64,000 nt of DNA from Nitrosomonadaceae bacterium (GTDB lineage: Bacteria; Pseudomonadota; Gammaproteobacteria; Burkholderiales; Nitrosomonadaceae), in NCBI GenBank assembly GCA_919902515.1, contig CAKKRD010000025.1, positions 62,001 through 126,000 of the forward strand, given 5' to 3'. The notes below the pieces were generated by a model. That model was not told the DNA's origin and made no database searches. It saw nothing but the letters and a program-made list of their open reading frames with translations. Shown one piece after another: positions 11,011 through 22,248 of this stretch. The position numbers and the translations under genes were made by a program. Position 1 is the first letter of the stretch. Every line of letters starts with the position of its first letter.

Positions 11011-11880
11011 ATGTCACAAAAACACCCTGTCATCGCCGTCACTGGATCGTCTGGAGCTGGCACATCGACGGTCAAGAACAGTTTCGAGCATATTTTTCGC
11101 CGCGAAAAACTGACCGCCGTGGTAGTGGAAGGCGACAGCTTTCATCGCTACGACCGCGATGCAATGAAAAAAGCCGTAGCCGAATCGGAGAAAGACGGTG
11201 GCCGCCCCATCAGCCATTTCGGTCCCGAGGCCAACGAATTCGACAAACTGGAAGCGCTGTTCAAGGAATATGGCAAGAGCGGCAAAGGCAAAACTCGTTT
11301 GTATCTGCACAATGACGAAGAAGCCGCACCGTACAAACAGAAAGCCGGCACCTTCACCCCTTGGTCACCGCTTGCACCCGGTTCCGATCTGCTGTTTTAC
11401 GAGGGCTTGCACGGCGGGGTCAAGAGCGACACCGCGGATGTAGCCAAATACGTGGATTTGCTGGTCGGCGTAGTGCCCATTGTCAACCTGGAATGGATCC
11501 AGAAAATCCGCCGCGATACGAGTGCGCGTGGTTATTCGGCGGAAGCCGTGACGCACACCATCCTGCGGCGTATGCATGATTATGTACATTACATTACCCC
11601 GCAATTCTCCCGCACCCACGTCAATTTCCAGCGAGTGCCCACGGTAGATACCTCCAATCCCTTCATCGCGCGTGAAATCCCGGCTCTGGACGAAAGTTTT
11701 GTCGTGATCCGCTTCCGTGATCCCAAGAGCATGGATTTCCCCTACCTGCTTGCCATGATTCATGACTCCTTCATGTCGCGGCCGAATACCATCGTCGTGC
11801 CCGGCGGAAGAATGGGACTGGCAATCGAACTGATATTGACGCCGCTGATTCTGGATCTGGTGGCGAAGAGCAAGAAGTAG
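11011..11880 (+). CDS. prk: Phosphoribulokinase
   Basis: 289 aa; VIAVTGSSGAGTSTVKNSFEHIF (P-loop), VVEGDSFHRYDR, DLLFYEGLHGGV, proteobacterial PRK. Confidence 0.95.
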   Translation: MSQKHPVIAVTGSSGAGTSTVKNSFEHIFRREKLTAVVVEGDSFHRYDRDAMKKAVAESEKDGGRPISHFGPEANEFDKLEALFKEYGKSGKGKTRLYLHNDEEAAPYKQKAGTFTPWSPLAPGSDLLFYEGLHGGVKSDTADVAKYVDLLVGVVPIVNLEWIQKIRRDTSARGYSAEAVTHTILRRMHDYVHYITPQFSRTHVNFQRVPTVDTSNPFIAREIPALDESFVVIRFRDPKSMDFPYLLAMIHDSFMSRPNTIVVPGGRMGLAIELILTPLILDLVAKSKK

Positions 11881-11900
11881 CAGTCACGCCTATCTTATTG

Positions 11901-11916
11901 GCGGGGACATCCCCGC
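11901..11916 (+). terminator. Short GC-rich hairpin (GCGGGG-ACAT-CCCCGC) 20 bp after prk
   Basis: Perfect 6-bp stem with tetraloop; no clear U-tract. Confidence 0.35.
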
Positions 11917-11994
11917 ACACTCTGTTCTCTGCGTAGTTCGGTGAAGGCTGTATAATTCCGGCTTTGAATTTTCCCCGGAAACAGCCTTCTCCCT

Positions 11995-14241
11995 ATGTCT
12001 TCCCTACTTTCCGGCCTCAATCCCGAGCAACTCGAAGCAGTCACCCTGCCGCACCAGTCAGCCTTGGTACTGGCGGGTGCGGGCAGCGGCAAAACCAGGG
12101 TACTCACCACCCGCATTGCACATTTAATCCAGTCCGGCCAAGTCAGTCCACACGGCATCCTCGCCGTCACCTTCACTAACAAAGCGGCGAAGGAAATGCT
12201 CATACGCATTTCCGCGATGCTGCCGATCAATACCCGCGGCATGTGGGTCGGTACTTTTCATGGCCTGTGCAACCGCATGCTGCGCGCCCACCATCAGGAT
12301 GCCGGGTTGCCGCAGGCTTTTCAAATTCTCGATTCTGCCGATCAATTGGCAATTATCAAGCGCATCCTGAAAAGCCTCGGTGCCGACGATGAAAAATTTC
12401 CGCCACGCCAGGTACAGTGGTTCATCAATAATGCAAAAGACGAAGGGTTGCGCGCATCGCAAGTTGAAGTCTACGATGATTTCGCGCGCAAGATGACTGA
12501 GTTCTACACAGTCTACGAACAGCAGTGCAACAAGGAAGGTGTGGTGGATTTTGCCGAACTGCTGCTGCGCAGTTATGAATTACTCATCCGTAACGAGATT
12601 CTGCGCGAGCATTACTGCGCGCGCTTCAGCCATATTCTGGTCGACGAGTTTCAGGACACCAGCCGGTTGCAATACAAATGGCTCAAATTGCTGGCCGGTG
12701 ACAGAGCCGCTGTGTTTGTGGTGGGCGATGACGACCAGAGCATTTATGCATTTCGCGGTGCCAATACCGGCAACATGAAGGATTTCGAGCGTGACTTCCG
12801 CATCACGAAAATCATCAAACTGGAACAGAACTACCGCTCGCACGGCAACATACTGGATGCCGCCAACACGCTGATACGCAACAATAGCGGACGTCTTGGC
12901 AAAAACTTGTGGACTTCGGAAGGTCATGGCGAACTGCTGCGCGTGTATAACGCACCGACCGATTTCGATGAGGCTGCGTTCATCGTCGACGAGGTGAAAT
13001 CGCTGCGCGCCGAAGGAGTAGCACTCACACAAATGGCGCTGCTTTATCGTTCCAACGCACAGTCGCGGGTGCTGGAACATGCCCTGTTCAACGCTGCACT
13101 GGCTTACCGGGTATATGGCGGCATGCGCTTTTTTGAGCGCCAGGAAATCAAGCACGCACTGGCTTACTTGCGGCTGATTGCCAACCCCGACAATGACAAT
13201 GCGTTGCTACGGGTCATCAACTTTCCACTACGCGGCATCGGCGCGCGCAGCCTGGAACAGTTGCAAGACGAAGCCAAGCGCCAAGGGGGGGGGTTATGGG
13301 CAGCGATGCAGCAAAATTGTGGGGGTGGGGCAACTCTTATTCAGGATTCCGGCGTCAAGGAATCGCTTGGCAGAAGTAAGGGATCGGATAAACCGAAGAA
13401 AGGGATGGAGAGCTTTGTTGCCCTGATCGAGGCGCTGCGCCAAGGCTGCGAAGGGTTGACGCTGCCGGAAGTGGTTGAGCATATGCTCGAGCATAGCGGG
13501 CTGCTGGCACATTATCGCGCCGAGCGCGAAGGGGCTGACCGGCTGGAGAACCTGAACGAATTGATCAATGCCGCCACCAGCTTTGTGCATGAAGCCGAGG
13601 ACGACAGTCTCACGGCATTTCTTGCCCATGCCTCGCTGGAAGCAGGCGAGCATCAGGCCGGCAGCGGTCAGGACGCACTGCAATTGATGACAGTGCATTC
13701 TTCCAAAGGGCTGGAATTTCATACTGTATTCCTGAGCGGACTGGAGGAAAGTTTGTTTCCCCACGAGAACAGCCGCAACGAAGCGGGTGGCCTGGAAGAA
13801 GAGCGGCGCTTGATGTATGTGGCCCTAACCCGCGCGCGGCGGCGGCTATATTTGAGTTTTGCCCAGAGCCGCATGCTGCATGGCCAGACTCGCTACAATG
13901 TTCCGTCGCGTTTCTTGCAGGAAATTCCGGACAACCTGTTGAAATGGCTACAGCCGGTGCAGAAAGCAGGATACCGAAGCCAGGCAGCAGAAACCAGAAA
14001 CCGGGAGTCGAACGTGGCAATACGGGAGCCCGCATTCGGCATGCAGGATCACAGCACGAGTGTCCGGGATACAGAAGCAGCGCAATGGCGCGTGGGGCAG
14101 AATGTAACTCACGCCAAGTTTGGTGCAGGCGTGATTGTCAGTTGCGAAAGCCAGGGTGCGGATGCGCGTGTTCAGGTGAAATTCAGTCACGCCGGAACAA
14201 AGTGGCTGTCGCTGCAGTACGCCAAGTTGGTTCCCGCCTGA
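11995..14241 (+). CDS. uvrD: UvrD/Rep-family superfamily 1 DNA helicase
   Basis: LNPEQLEAVTLPHQSALVLAGAGSGKTRVLTTRIAHLI, VDEFQDTSRLQY, GDDDQSIYAFRGA, TVHSSKGLEFHTVFLSGLEE; C-terminal HxxFGxG-like motif. Confidence 0.95.
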   Translation: MSSLLSGLNPEQLEAVTLPHQSALVLAGAGSGKTRVLTTRIAHLIQSGQVSPHGILAVTFTNKAAKEMLIRISAMLPINTRGMWVGTFHGLCNRMLRAHHQDAGLPQAFQILDSADQLAIIKRILKSLGADDEKFPPRQVQWFINNAKDEGLRASQVEVYDDFARKMTEFYTVYEQQCNKEGVVDFAELLLRSYELLIRNEILREHYCARFSHILVDEFQDTSRLQYKWLKLLAGDRAAVFVVGDDDQSIYAFRGANTGNMKDFERDFRITKIIKLEQNYRSHGNILDAANTLIRNNSGRLGKNLWTSEGHGELLRVYNAPTDFDEAAFIVDEVKSLRAEGVALTQMALLYRSNAQSRVLEHALFNAALAYRVYGGMRFFERQEIKHALAYLRLIANPDNDNALLRVINFPLRGIGARSLEQLQDEAKRQGGGLWAAMQQNCGGGATLIQDSGVKESLGRSKGSDKPKKGMESFVALIEALRQGCEGLTLPEVVEHMLEHSGLLAHYRAEREGADRLENLNELINAATSFVHEAEDDSLTAFLAHASLEAGEHQAGSGQDALQLMTVHSSKGLEFHTVFLSGLEESLFPHENSRNEAGGLEEERRLMYVALTRARRRLYLSFAQSRMLHGQTRYNVPSRFLQEIPDNLLKWLQPVQKAGYRSQAAETRNRESNVAIREPAFGMQDHSTSVRDTEAAQWRVGQNVTHAKFGAGVIVSCESQGADARVQVKFSHAGTKWLSLQYAKLVPA

Positions 14242-14269
14242 AAGGAGTAGTTGGCGACAGCTCGTCGGG

Positions 14270-14992
14270 TTATGTCGGCTCGACTGTGTCCACAAAGATA
14301 TCCTCATAGCTCGCATAGAGCGAAGCAAACAGTGCCGGTACCAGCACGAAGAATCCCAAGCCGTAGGGCATTGCGGCAATCACCGCCAGCACCACCATCG
14401 TGATGGCGTAAAGCTGCAGCGGTATGATGTTCTTCAGGCAGGCAAAAAAGCTTAGCTGCATCGCAGCCAGTGCGGGCATATCTTTGAATGCCACCAGTAA
14501 TGGCGCAAACCAGGCCGCCATCATCAACGGGATGGACAGCGCCAGCGCTACCATCACAGCCGTAAGGCCGCTGCTCATGACACCTCTCAACTCATTCTCG
14601 TCGACTCTTTTTCCGTCTATCAGCAGATCCATCATCACACTGCCTCCGAGCAGCATGGCCACGCCCAGGATCAGCACCTGCCCCACCAGATAAACTCCCC
14701 CCACGGTGATCAGCGGAACGGGGTTTTTCCTGAAGCCCGCAAACAAATAGGCAATCTCCAATTTTTCGCCTCGTTCCAGCGCCCTGCACCCCATCATCAA
14801 CCCCGCCAGGAATAACGGCGAGAGCAGCGTGAAAAAAAACTGCCCCACCATCGGAATAAGTGCCAGCGTGGCTGCGATCAGCAGCAAGGTAGTGCACAGC
14901 AGGATCCAGGCCAGCGGGGCTTTGAAAAACAGATAGAAACCGTTCACGATCCACTGCCATCCTTGCTTCGCATTAACTTGCCTGGCTTCCAT
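14270..14992 (-). CDS. BPSS1780-like membrane protein, function unknown
   Basis: Multi-TM protein starting MEARQVNAKQGWQWIVNGFYLFFKAPLAWI, like a family common in betaproteobacteria. Confidence 0.7.
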   Translation of the reverse strand: MEARQVNAKQGWQWIVNGFYLFFKAPLAWILLCTTLLLIAATLALIPMVGQFFFTLLSPLFLAGLMMGCRALERGEKLEIAYLFAGFRKNPVPLITVGGVYLVGQVLILGVAMLLGGSVMMDLLIDGKRVDENELRGVMSSGLTAVMVALALSIPLMMAAWFAPLLVAFKDMPALAAMQLSFFACLKNIIPLQLYAITMVVLAVIAAMPYGLGFFVLVPALFASLYASYEDIFVDTVEPT

Positions 14993-15052
14993 TTTTCGTA
15001 TCTCCAATAGGGCGAACACTCGCCGTCCGTTCTTGCTCCAGCGATCCGCCGC

Positions 15053-16003
15053 TCACACCCAGATCTGCGCCAGCTCGAAGCAGAATGTCGAATGATTTTT
15101 CAATATGCGCCCGAAATGGGCTGGATCCTTGACATGAGTTAGTTCTCCCATGCGCGGCAAGTGGCAGTCATACAGCCGTGACATCCAGAAGCGTAAAGCC
15201 CCGGCGCGTAGCATCACCGGCCAGGCATCACGTTCGATGGCGGTAAGCGGACGGGTGCGGTGATAAGCTTCGATCAGGGATAATAGGCGTGCCTCATCCA
15301 GTTCGCAACTTTCAGTCAGACACCAATCATTGGCAGCAATGGCAAGATCAAACAGCAACGCATCATTGCAGGCGAAATAAAAATCGATCACGCCGCCGAT
15401 AGTGCCGTCGACGAACAATACATTGTCACGAAACAGATCTGCATGAATCACGCCGCGCGGTAGATCTTCGAAATGGTGTGCAGACTGAAAACGCAGTTCC
15501 TCCTTGAGCATCTCCGCCTCCTCCACTGCCAGAAAGGGCATGACATCAGGCGCTATACTTTTCCACCACTTCGGGCCACGCGGATTCTCCATTTTTTCGG
15601 GGTAAGACAGACCGGACAAGTGCATATCCGCCAGCAGCGAGCCGACTTCGGCGCAATGCGCGGGGGTGGGATGTTCCTGTGATTTTCCCGGCAGGCAAGT
15701 AACGATGCTTGCCGGTTTACCGTTCAGCTCGCCAAGAAATCTGTTGTCGATATTGGCTACCGGGTTGGGGCAAGGAATGCCGTGGCGTGACAAATGCGCC
15801 ATCAGGTTAAGGTAGTAGGGCAGATCGGATGAAGTCAGCTTTTCAAACAGGGTGAGAACATATTTTCCGTGACTGGTAGTAACGAAATAATTGGTATTCT
15901 CGATGCCTGAGGAGATTCCCTGCAGATCAAGCAGCGTACCGAGGGAATAGTTTCTCAACCAGGTAGAAAGCTGTTCTTGGGTGACGGTGGTAAAAACGGA
16001 CAT
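15053..16003 (-). CDS. thrB: Homoserine kinase (aminoglycoside phosphotransferase-like type)
   Basis: [43 protein letters not shown]...[14 protein letters not shown]...GVIDFYFAC, proteobacterial ThrB type II. Confidence 0.93.
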   Translation of the reverse strand: MSVFTTVTQEQLSTWLRNYSLGTLLDLQGISSGIENTNYFVTTSHGKYVLTLFEKLTSSDLPYYLNLMAHLSRHGIPCPNPVANIDNRFLGELNGKPASIVTCLPGKSQEHPTPAHCAEVGSLLADMHLSGLSYPEKMENPRGPKWWKSIAPDVMPFLAVEEAEMLKEELRFQSAHHFEDLPRGVIHADLFRDNVLFVDGTIGGVIDFYFACNDALLFDLAIAANDWCLTESCELDEARLLSLIEAYHRTRPLTAIERDAWPVMLRAGALRFWMSRLYDCHLPRMGELTHVKDPAHFGRILKNHSTFCFELAQIWV

Positions 16004-16073
16004 GAGTAGGGAGAAGAGAAAGGAAGATGTGGCATGCGCCGCTGCACCCCCTTCCCCGTCCTTTATGGAAATT

Positions 16074-16433
16074 TTAGAACTGGTGTATTACCCACATCGG
16101 CGGACGTATGCCCTGATCCATATCACTGCGGGTGGCAAACGTGCCATCGCCGCGGTTATCGATCAGGTAATACGGCAGACCGATACGCGGAGTAACTTTA
16201 ATCATATAAAGCCGGCCATTGCTGCGATACTCCTCGACCGTGTCCTCCCCGCGCTTGATAATGGTGACTTGGGGTTCCAGCGAAGCATCCTGCTCCGTGC
16301 CGGGCGATGGCGATGGCGATGGCAGCGGCATCTCTGGCGGCTCCGGTATCGGCACCAGTTTCTTGGGTGGGGTGGACTGCGCCGCCACCGGCAGCGCAAG
16401 GCTCAGCAACAATGCAAGAATTATTCGACGCAT
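16074..16433 (-). CDS. DUF2782-like secreted protein
   Basis: Signal peptide, Pro/Ser/Glu-rich linker, then [31 protein letters not shown]. Confidence 0.8.
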   Translation of the reverse strand: MRRIILALLLSLALPVAAQSTPPKKLVPIPEPPEMPLPSPSPSPGTEQDASLEPQVTIIKRGEDTVEEYRSNGRLYMIKVTPRIGLPYYLIDNRGDGTFATRSDMDQGIRPPMWVIHQF

Positions 16434-16486
16434 GGCAGTTCCCGGCTATATCAATACGTTTATTCTAGCTGAAATGACCCGCACCG

Positions 16487-17215
16487 TTATAAATTGAGTT
16501 GAATTTCCCGTTCCACCGCCGAAGGCTCGAAACCGCGGGTTTCGTAATACTGGAAGATTGCATTCACCACTTGATGGGGTTCATCGATCAACTGCACCAG
16601 ATCCATGTCTTCCGCAGAGATCATGTTCTCGGCTACCAGCAACTGCCGGAACCAGTCGAGCATGCCGCCCCAGAAATCCGAGCAAACCAGGATGATCGGC
16701 ATTTTCCGGGTTTTACCGGTTTGTACCAGCGTAAGCGCTTCCATCAATTCGTCCAGCGTGCCGAATCCACCCGGCATGACCACGTAGGCGGTGGCAAATT
16801 TCACAAACATGTATTTGCGCGCAAAGAAATGGCGGAAAGTCTGGCTGACATCCTGGTAAGCATTGCTGTGCTGCTCGTGCGGAAGCTGAATATTGAGGCC
16901 GACGCTGAGTGATTTGCCGGAATACGCACCCTTGTTGGCCGCTTCCATGATGCCGGGACCGCCGCCGGAAATCACCGAGAAACCCGCATCGGACAATTGC
17001 CGCGCAATCTGCTCGGCCAGTTTATAGTGGGGATGATCGGGAAGAGTACGCGCGCTGCCAAAGATGCTTACTGCAGGCTGGATCGAGTTGAGGCGCTCCG
17101 TCGCCTCGACAAATTCTGCCATAATCCCGAACACGCGCCAGGACTCTTTTGCCGACCAGGATTTCTCCAGCAGGTCGGCGGTCATGGTACTAGCTAGTTT
17201 ATCTTGTGCGCTCAT
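16487..17215 (-). CDS. LOG-family protein (TIGR00730-like)
   Basis: SIFGSARTLPDHPHYKLAEQIARQLSDAGFSVISGGGPGIMEAANKGA and VMPGGFGTLDELMEALTLVQT (PGGxGTxxE). Confidence 0.93.
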   Translation of the reverse strand: MSAQDKLASTMTADLLEKSWSAKESWRVFGIMAEFVEATERLNSIQPAVSIFGSARTLPDHPHYKLAEQIARQLSDAGFSVISGGGPGIMEAANKGAYSGKSLSVGLNIQLPHEQHSNAYQDVSQTFRHFFARKYMFVKFATAYVVMPGGFGTLDELMEALTLVQTGKTRKMPIILVCSDFWGGMLDWFRQLLVAENMISAEDMDLVQLIDEPHQVVNAIFQYYETRGFEPSAVEREIQLNL

Positions 17216-17238
17216 GCGGAAACCTTTAGAAGAATTGA

Positions 17239-19977
17239 ATGAAAACACTGCTGCTGGTTGACGGTTCATCCTACCTGTATCGCGCTTTCCACGCACTGCC
17301 GGATTTGCGCAACCACCGCAATGAGCCGACCGGTGCGATTCATGGCGTTCTCAACATGCTGCGCCGTTTGCACAAGGATTACCAGGCTGATTATAGCGCG
17401 TGCGTGTTTGATGCAAAAGGCAAGACTTTTCGTGATGACTTGTATCCCGAATACAAGGCACACCGCCCGCCCATGCCGGACGATCTGGCAGCGCAAATCG
17501 CGCCGCTGCATGAATGCATCCGCGCCATGGGGTGGCCGATGCTGATAGTCGACGGGGTGGAGGCAGACGATGTGATCGGCACCCTGGCAAAACAAGCCGT
17601 GCACGAAAATATGCGCTGCATAATTTCCACCGGCGACAAAGATATTGCGCAACTGGTAAGCCCGCAGGTAATGCTGGTCAACACCATGAGCAACGAAATC
17701 CTCGATGAGGCCGGGGTGCTTGCCAAATTCGGCATACCGCCGGCGCGCATGCTTGATTACCTGGCGCTGGTCGGCGATACGGCCGACAACATTCCCGGCG
17801 TGGAGAAAGTCGGCCCGAAGACGGCGGTAAAATGGCTCACGCAATATGGCACGCTGGATAATATCATCGCCCATGCCAATGAAATCGGCGGTGCGGTAGG
17901 GGAGAACCTACGCAAGGCGCTTGACTGGCTGGATAAATCGCGTGAACTGCTCACCATCAAGTGCGATGTAGTGTTGCCGGTGGGGCTGCATGACCTCGGC
18001 TTGAAACCGCAGGATACGGCAAAACTTGCAGAATTGTATGAGCGGCTGGATTTAAAAACCTGGTTGCGGGAATTGCGGCAGGACTCAGGTGCAGAGCAGA
18101 AAAATGCGGTGTCTTCCGTCAGCGGATATCGGGAAGTTACTGCACGCCACCAAGCCTCTGCCGAAACAGCGCTCACCGACTACCAAACCATACTCACCCA
18201 GTCCCAACTGAACGAATGGCTCGCGCGTATCGATGCCGCACCTCTGGTTTCAGTGGATACCGAAACCACCGGCCTGGATCCAATGCAGGCGCAACTCGTC
18301 GGCATCTCGTTTTCCATCGAACCCCATCACGCCGCTTATCTGCCGCTTGCCCACCGCTATGCCGGCGCGCCGCAACAACTGGCGATCAATCTCGTGCTGG
18401 ATGCACTCAAGCCCTGGCTGGAAGATCCAGTCAAACCCAAGTTGGGGCAAAACCTCAAATATGACAAGCATATTTTTGCCAATCATGGTTTGCGGCTGAA
18501 CGGCATCGTCCATGACACCTTGTTGCAATCCTACGTGCTGGAGTCCCATCGTCCGCATGACATGGATAACCTCGCGCTGCGCCACCTGGGGATCAAGACC
18601 ATCAGTTACGATGAGGTCACTGGCAAGGGTGCCAGCCGCATCGGTTTTGATCAGGTGGAGATCGAGCGTGCAACGCAATATGCGGCGGAAGACGCCGATA
18701 TCACGCTGCAACTGCATCAGCACCTGCATCCGCAAATTGCCGGCGATGCCAAGCTCGATCACGTTTATCGCACACTCGAAATGCCGGTGCTGGAAGTGCT
18801 GTTTGAAATGGAACGCAACGGCGTATTGCTGGATATCAAGCTGCTGGAGATCCAGAGCCGCGAACTGGGCGAGAAAATGCTGGCGCTGGAGCAACGGGCG
18901 TTTGCCATCGCCGGACAGCCATTCAATCTGAATTCACCCAAGCAGATCCAGGAAATCCTGTTCGACCAGCTCAAGCTTCCCGTCATCAAGAAGACACCGG
19001 GCGGCGCGCCTTCCACCGACGAGGATGTGCTGCAACAGCTTGCGCTGGATTACCCGCTGCCACAAATCCTGCTCGATTACCGCAGCCTTGCCAAACTTAA
19101 ATCCACTTATACCGACAAACTTCCGCGCATGGTGGATGAGGCCACCGGGCGGGTGCACACCAACTATGCCCAGGCAGTGGCAGTGACCGGACGGCTCGCC
19201 AGCAACGAACCCAACCTGCAAAACATTCCGGTACGCACCGCCGAAGGCCGCCGTATCCGTGAAGCGTTCATCGCGCCGCCGGGTCACAGCATCATCTCCG
19301 CCGACTATTCGCAAATCGAGCTGCGCATCATGGCACATATCGCGCAAGACGCAGGACTGCTCCAAGCCTTCGCTGCGGGCGAAGACATCCATCGCGCTAC
19401 CGCCGCCGAAGTGTTTGGCGTGCCGCTGGAAGCGGTGGACAATGAACAGCGCCGCTATGCCAAAATCATCAACTTCGGCCTGATCTACGGCATGTCGGAA
19501 TTTGGTCTCGCCTCACAACTGGGTATCGAGCGCGCTGCCGCGCGCGCCTACATGGATCGTTACTTTGCGCGCTACCCCGGCGTAGCGGATTACATGCAGC
19601 GCACCCGGGAAGCCGCCAAAAGAAACGGCTACGTCGAAACCGTGTTCGGCCGCAGACTGTGGCTGCCGGAAATCAACAGCCCCAACGGCAACCGCAGGCA
19701 AGGTGCGGAGCGCGCCGCCATCAACGCACCCATGCAAGGTACTGCGGCGGACATCATCAAGCTCGCCATGATCGCGGTGCACGACTGGTTGGTGCGGGAA
19801 AAGCTGCGCAGCAAACTCATCATGCAAGTCCACGATGAACTGGTGCTGGAAGTACCGGACGGCGAAATCGATACGGTAAAACGTGAATTGCCGAAACTCA
19901 TGGGCGGCGTTGCCCGGCTTGATGTACCGCTGCTGGTGGAAACGGGTGTGGGACCGAATTGGGAGCAAGCGCACTAG
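17239..19977 (+). CDS. polA: DNA polymerase I
   Basis: 912 aa; 5' nuclease, 3'-5' exonuclease (SVDTETTGLDPM) and polymerase motifs (SADYSQIELRIMAHI, QVHDELVLEV). Confidence 0.98.
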   Translation: MKTLLLVDGSSYLYRAFHALPDLRNHRNEPTGAIHGVLNMLRRLHKDYQADYSACVFDAKGKTFRDDLYPEYKAHRPPMPDDLAAQIAPLHECIRAMGWPMLIVDGVEADDVIGTLAKQAVHENMRCIISTGDKDIAQLVSPQVMLVNTMSNEILDEAGVLAKFGIPPARMLDYLALVGDTADNIPGVEKVGPKTAVKWLTQYGTLDNIIAHANEIGGAVGENLRKALDWLDKSRELLTIKCDVVLPVGLHDLGLKPQDTAKLAELYERLDLKTWLRELRQDSGAEQKNAVSSVSGYREVTARHQASAETALTDYQTILTQSQLNEWLARIDAAPLVSVDTETTGLDPMQAQLVGISFSIEPHHAAYLPLAHRYAGAPQQLAINLVLDALKPWLEDPVKPKLGQNLKYDKHIFANHGLRLNGIVHDTLLQSYVLESHRPHDMDNLALRHLGIKTISYDEVTGKGASRIGFDQVEIERATQYAAEDADITLQLHQHLHPQIAGDAKLDHVYRTLEMPVLEVLFEMERNGVLLDIKLLEIQSRELGEKMLALEQRAFAIAGQPFNLNSPKQIQEILFDQLKLPVIKKTPGGAPSTDEDVLQQLALDYPLPQILLDYRSLAKLKSTYTDKLPRMVDEATGRVHTNYAQAVAVTGRLASNEPNLQNIPVRTAEGRRIREAFIAPPGHSIISADYSQIELRIMAHIAQDAGLLQAFAAGEDIHRATAAEVFGVPLEAVDNEQRRYAKIINFGLIYGMSEFGLASQLGIERAAARAYMDRYFARYPGVADYMQRTREAAKRNGYVETVFGRRLWLPEINSPNGNRRQGAERAAINAPMQGTAADIIKLAMIAVHDWLVREKLRSKLIMQVHDELVLEVPDGEIDTVKRELPKLMGGVARLDVPLLVETGVGPNWEQAH

Positions 19978-20114
19978 CCTAAGCAGCATAAATTGGTGTG
20001 CGATCTCGCTGCCCCCGTTTCCGGCAATTGCTTTATTGCTTGCTAATAGCGGGAAAATTGCCGTAAAATCACACCCTTTTCGGTTTCGGACCTTCATAAG
20101 GTATAGGCACAGAC

Positions 20115-20381
20115 ATGGTCATTATTCGACTGGCGCGGGGCGGCGCCAAGAAACGTCCGTTTTACAACATGGTGGTGGCGGATTCCCGTAACGCCCGTGA
20201 CGGCAAATTTATCGAGCGCGTCGGCTTTTATAATCCCAGGGCAACCGAGGGTGAGGAAGCGTTGCGCGTACAGCTGGATCGCGTCACTCATTGGCAATCG
20301 CAGGGTGCACAGCTATCCGACACCGTGACAAGGCTGGTCAAGCAGTTTGGCGCAAAACAACAAGCCGCAACAAGCAGCTAA
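20115..20381 (+). CDS. rpsP: 30S ribosomal protein S16
   Basis: [41 protein letters not shown]. Confidence 0.98.
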   Translation: MVIIRLARGGAKKRPFYNMVVADSRNARDGKFIERVGFYNPRATEGEEALRVQLDRVTHWQSQGAQLSDTVTRLVKQFGAKQQAATSS

Positions 20382-20916
20382 ACCAGGCGAAACAGTCGAG
20401 CCGATGGTGGTGATGGGGCGCATTGCCGGCCCCTTTGGCGTGCTGGGCTGGATCAAGGTTTTTCCCTTTACCGAATATGTAGATGGCCTGCTTGACTACC
20501 CGGTATGGTGGCTGGGTAAGGGTGATGGAAAGTGGCGCCAGGTAAAGGTTAGCGAGTGCAATGTTCACGGCAAGATGTTGACCGCTGTTATTGAACAATG
20601 CGCTGATCGTACTGTAGCAGCGCAACTAAAGGGGTTGCAGATTGCGATCCCTCGCAGCCAGTTGCCGACCTTGCCAAAGAACGGTAAAGATGGTTACTAC
20701 TGGTCGGATTTAATCGGCCTTGAAGTGATTAATCTGCAAGGTGAACACCTGGGAAAAGTAACCGGATTACTGGAAACTGGCGCCAACGATGTACTGCAGG
20801 TGCAGAATCAGAAAGAGGGTGCGGCAGAAAGACTGATTCCCTTTGTCGCCCAAGTGATCGTAAAAGTAGACTTGGCAGCTTGCCGAATGACGGTGGATTG
20901 GGGCGTTGACTACTAG
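20347..20916 (+). CDS. rimM: 16S rRNA processing protein RimM (start may be 20404)
   Basis: [24 protein letters not shown]...[23 protein letters not shown]; rpsP-rimM-trmD-rplS synteny. Confidence 0.96.
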   Translation: MAQNNKPQQAAKPGETVEPMVVMGRIAGPFGVLGWIKVFPFTEYVDGLLDYPVWWLGKGDGKWRQVKVSECNVHGKMLTAVIEQCADRTVAAQLKGLQIAIPRSQLPTLPKNGKDGYYWSDLIGLEVINLQGEHLGKVTGLLETGANDVLQVQNQKEGAAERLIPFVAQVIVKVDLAACRMTVDWGVDY

Positions 20917-20918
20917 CC

Positions 20919-21719
20919 ATGCCTTTCGAATTCGATGTCGTCACCCTGTTTCCGGAAATGTTCGACGCCATCGGTAAATATGGCGTAACCGGCAGGGCGA
21001 AGGAAAAAGCGATTTACCGGTTGCACACGTGGAACCCGCGTGATTTCACCGAGAATGATTATCGTACGGTAGATGATCGTCCTTACGGCGGCGGCCCCGG
21101 CATGGTGATGCTGGCGCAACCGCTGGAAAAAGCGATCAGCGCAGCCAAAGCAAGGCAGGCAGCAGAAAGAACCAGCGGGACGAAAGTGATTTACCTTTCT
21201 CCCCAGGGACGGCTCCTCAACCAGGCAGTAGTGATGGAGTTAGGCAAGCTGTCGGGGGTGGTGCTGCTGTGCGGACGCTACGAGGGCGTGGATGAGCGCC
21301 TGATAGCACGCCAGGTGGATGATGAAATTTCCATCGGTGATTACGTGCTCTCTGGCGGCGAACTGGCGGCGATGGTACTGATAGACAGTCTGGTGCGACA
21401 AATGCCGGGAGTGCTGGGTGACCCGGAATCGGCCAGCCAGGATTCGTTTGCGGATGGACGCAAGAACTTACTGGATTGCCCCCATTACACACGGCCAGAA
21501 GTGTATCAAGGGGATGCTGTACCGGAAGTTCTGATGTCCGGCAATCACGCCAGAATCAACCGCTGGCGTTTGCAGCAGGCGCTGGGCAGGACATGGCTGA
21601 GACGACCGGATTTACTGGCGTTAAAAACTGAACACGGCATGACCGAGGAAGAAAGAAAATTGCTGGAAGAATTCAAGCAGGACTACAACACCAAGCACGC
21701 GAAACAAATTAAGGAGTAA
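20919..21719 (+). CDS. trmD: tRNA (guanine-N1)-methyltransferase
   Basis: [26 protein letters not shown]...[16 protein letters not shown]. Confidence 0.97.
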   Translation: MPFEFDVVTLFPEMFDAIGKYGVTGRAKEKAIYRLHTWNPRDFTENDYRTVDDRPYGGGPGMVMLAQPLEKAISAAKARQAAERTSGTKVIYLSPQGRLLNQAVVMELGKLSGVVLLCGRYEGVDERLIARQVDDEISIGDYVLSGGELAAMVLIDSLVRQMPGVLGDPESASQDSFADGRKNLLDCPHYTRPEVYQGDAVPEVLMSGNHARINRWRLQQALGRTWLRRPDLLALKTEHGMTEEERKLLEEFKQDYNTKHAKQIKE

Positions 21720-21722
21720 GAA

Positions 21723-22121
21723 ATGAACTTGATCGATCAACTTGAAACCGAAGAAATCAACCGCCTCGGCAAAACCATTCCGGATTTCGCTCCCGGCGAC
21801 ACCGTTGTCGTTAACGTCAATGTGGTCGAAGGCGACCGTAAACGGATACAGGCTTACGAAGGCGTGGTCATTGCCAAGCGCAATCGCGGCCTCAACTCAG
21901 CTTTTACCGTGCGCAAGGTATCCAGCGGTGAAGGCGTGGAACGGACTTTCCAGACTTATTCACCTTTGATCGCCAGCATAGAGATCAAGCGTCGTGGTGC
22001 CGTGCGCCGCGCCAAGCTCTATTATCTGCGGGATCGTTCCGGCAAGTCGGCACGCATACGCGAGAAACTTCCAGCCCGCGCGACGGCAAAAAAAGCAACG
22101 CAGAAAAGCAGCCAAGCCTGA
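21723..22121 (+). CDS. rplS: 50S ribosomal protein L19
   Basis: [14 protein letters not shown]...[44 protein letters not shown]. Confidence 0.97.
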   Translation: MNLIDQLETEEINRLGKTIPDFAPGDTVVVNVNVVEGDRKRIQAYEGVVIAKRNRGLNSAFTVRKVSSGEGVERTFQTYSPLIASIEIKRRGAVRRAKLYYLRDRSGKSARIREKLPARATAKKATQKSSQA

Positions 22122-22218
22122 GTTTCGCCACACACCGGGCTGCTTATTGGCGGCCGTACTTAGGATTAAGCCGGTAATTAAGTCTGCTGCCTGCCGCTGA
22201 AAATCCTGGCTCGGTGGT

Positions 22219-22248
22219 TACCAGCACCTGATTTTATTGGTGCTGGTA
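22219..22248. terminator. Inverted repeat TACCAGCACC-N10-GGTGCTGGTA between convergent rplS and a cytochrome gene
   Basis: Perfect 10-bp arms with a 10-nt loop, abutting the stop of the minus-strand cytochrome gene. Confidence 0.55.

Noticed and set aside
16305-16330. GATGGC microrepeat in the DUF2782-like gene
   Set aside because: Short in-frame repeat encoding a Pro/Ser linker; common in low-complexity secreted linkers.
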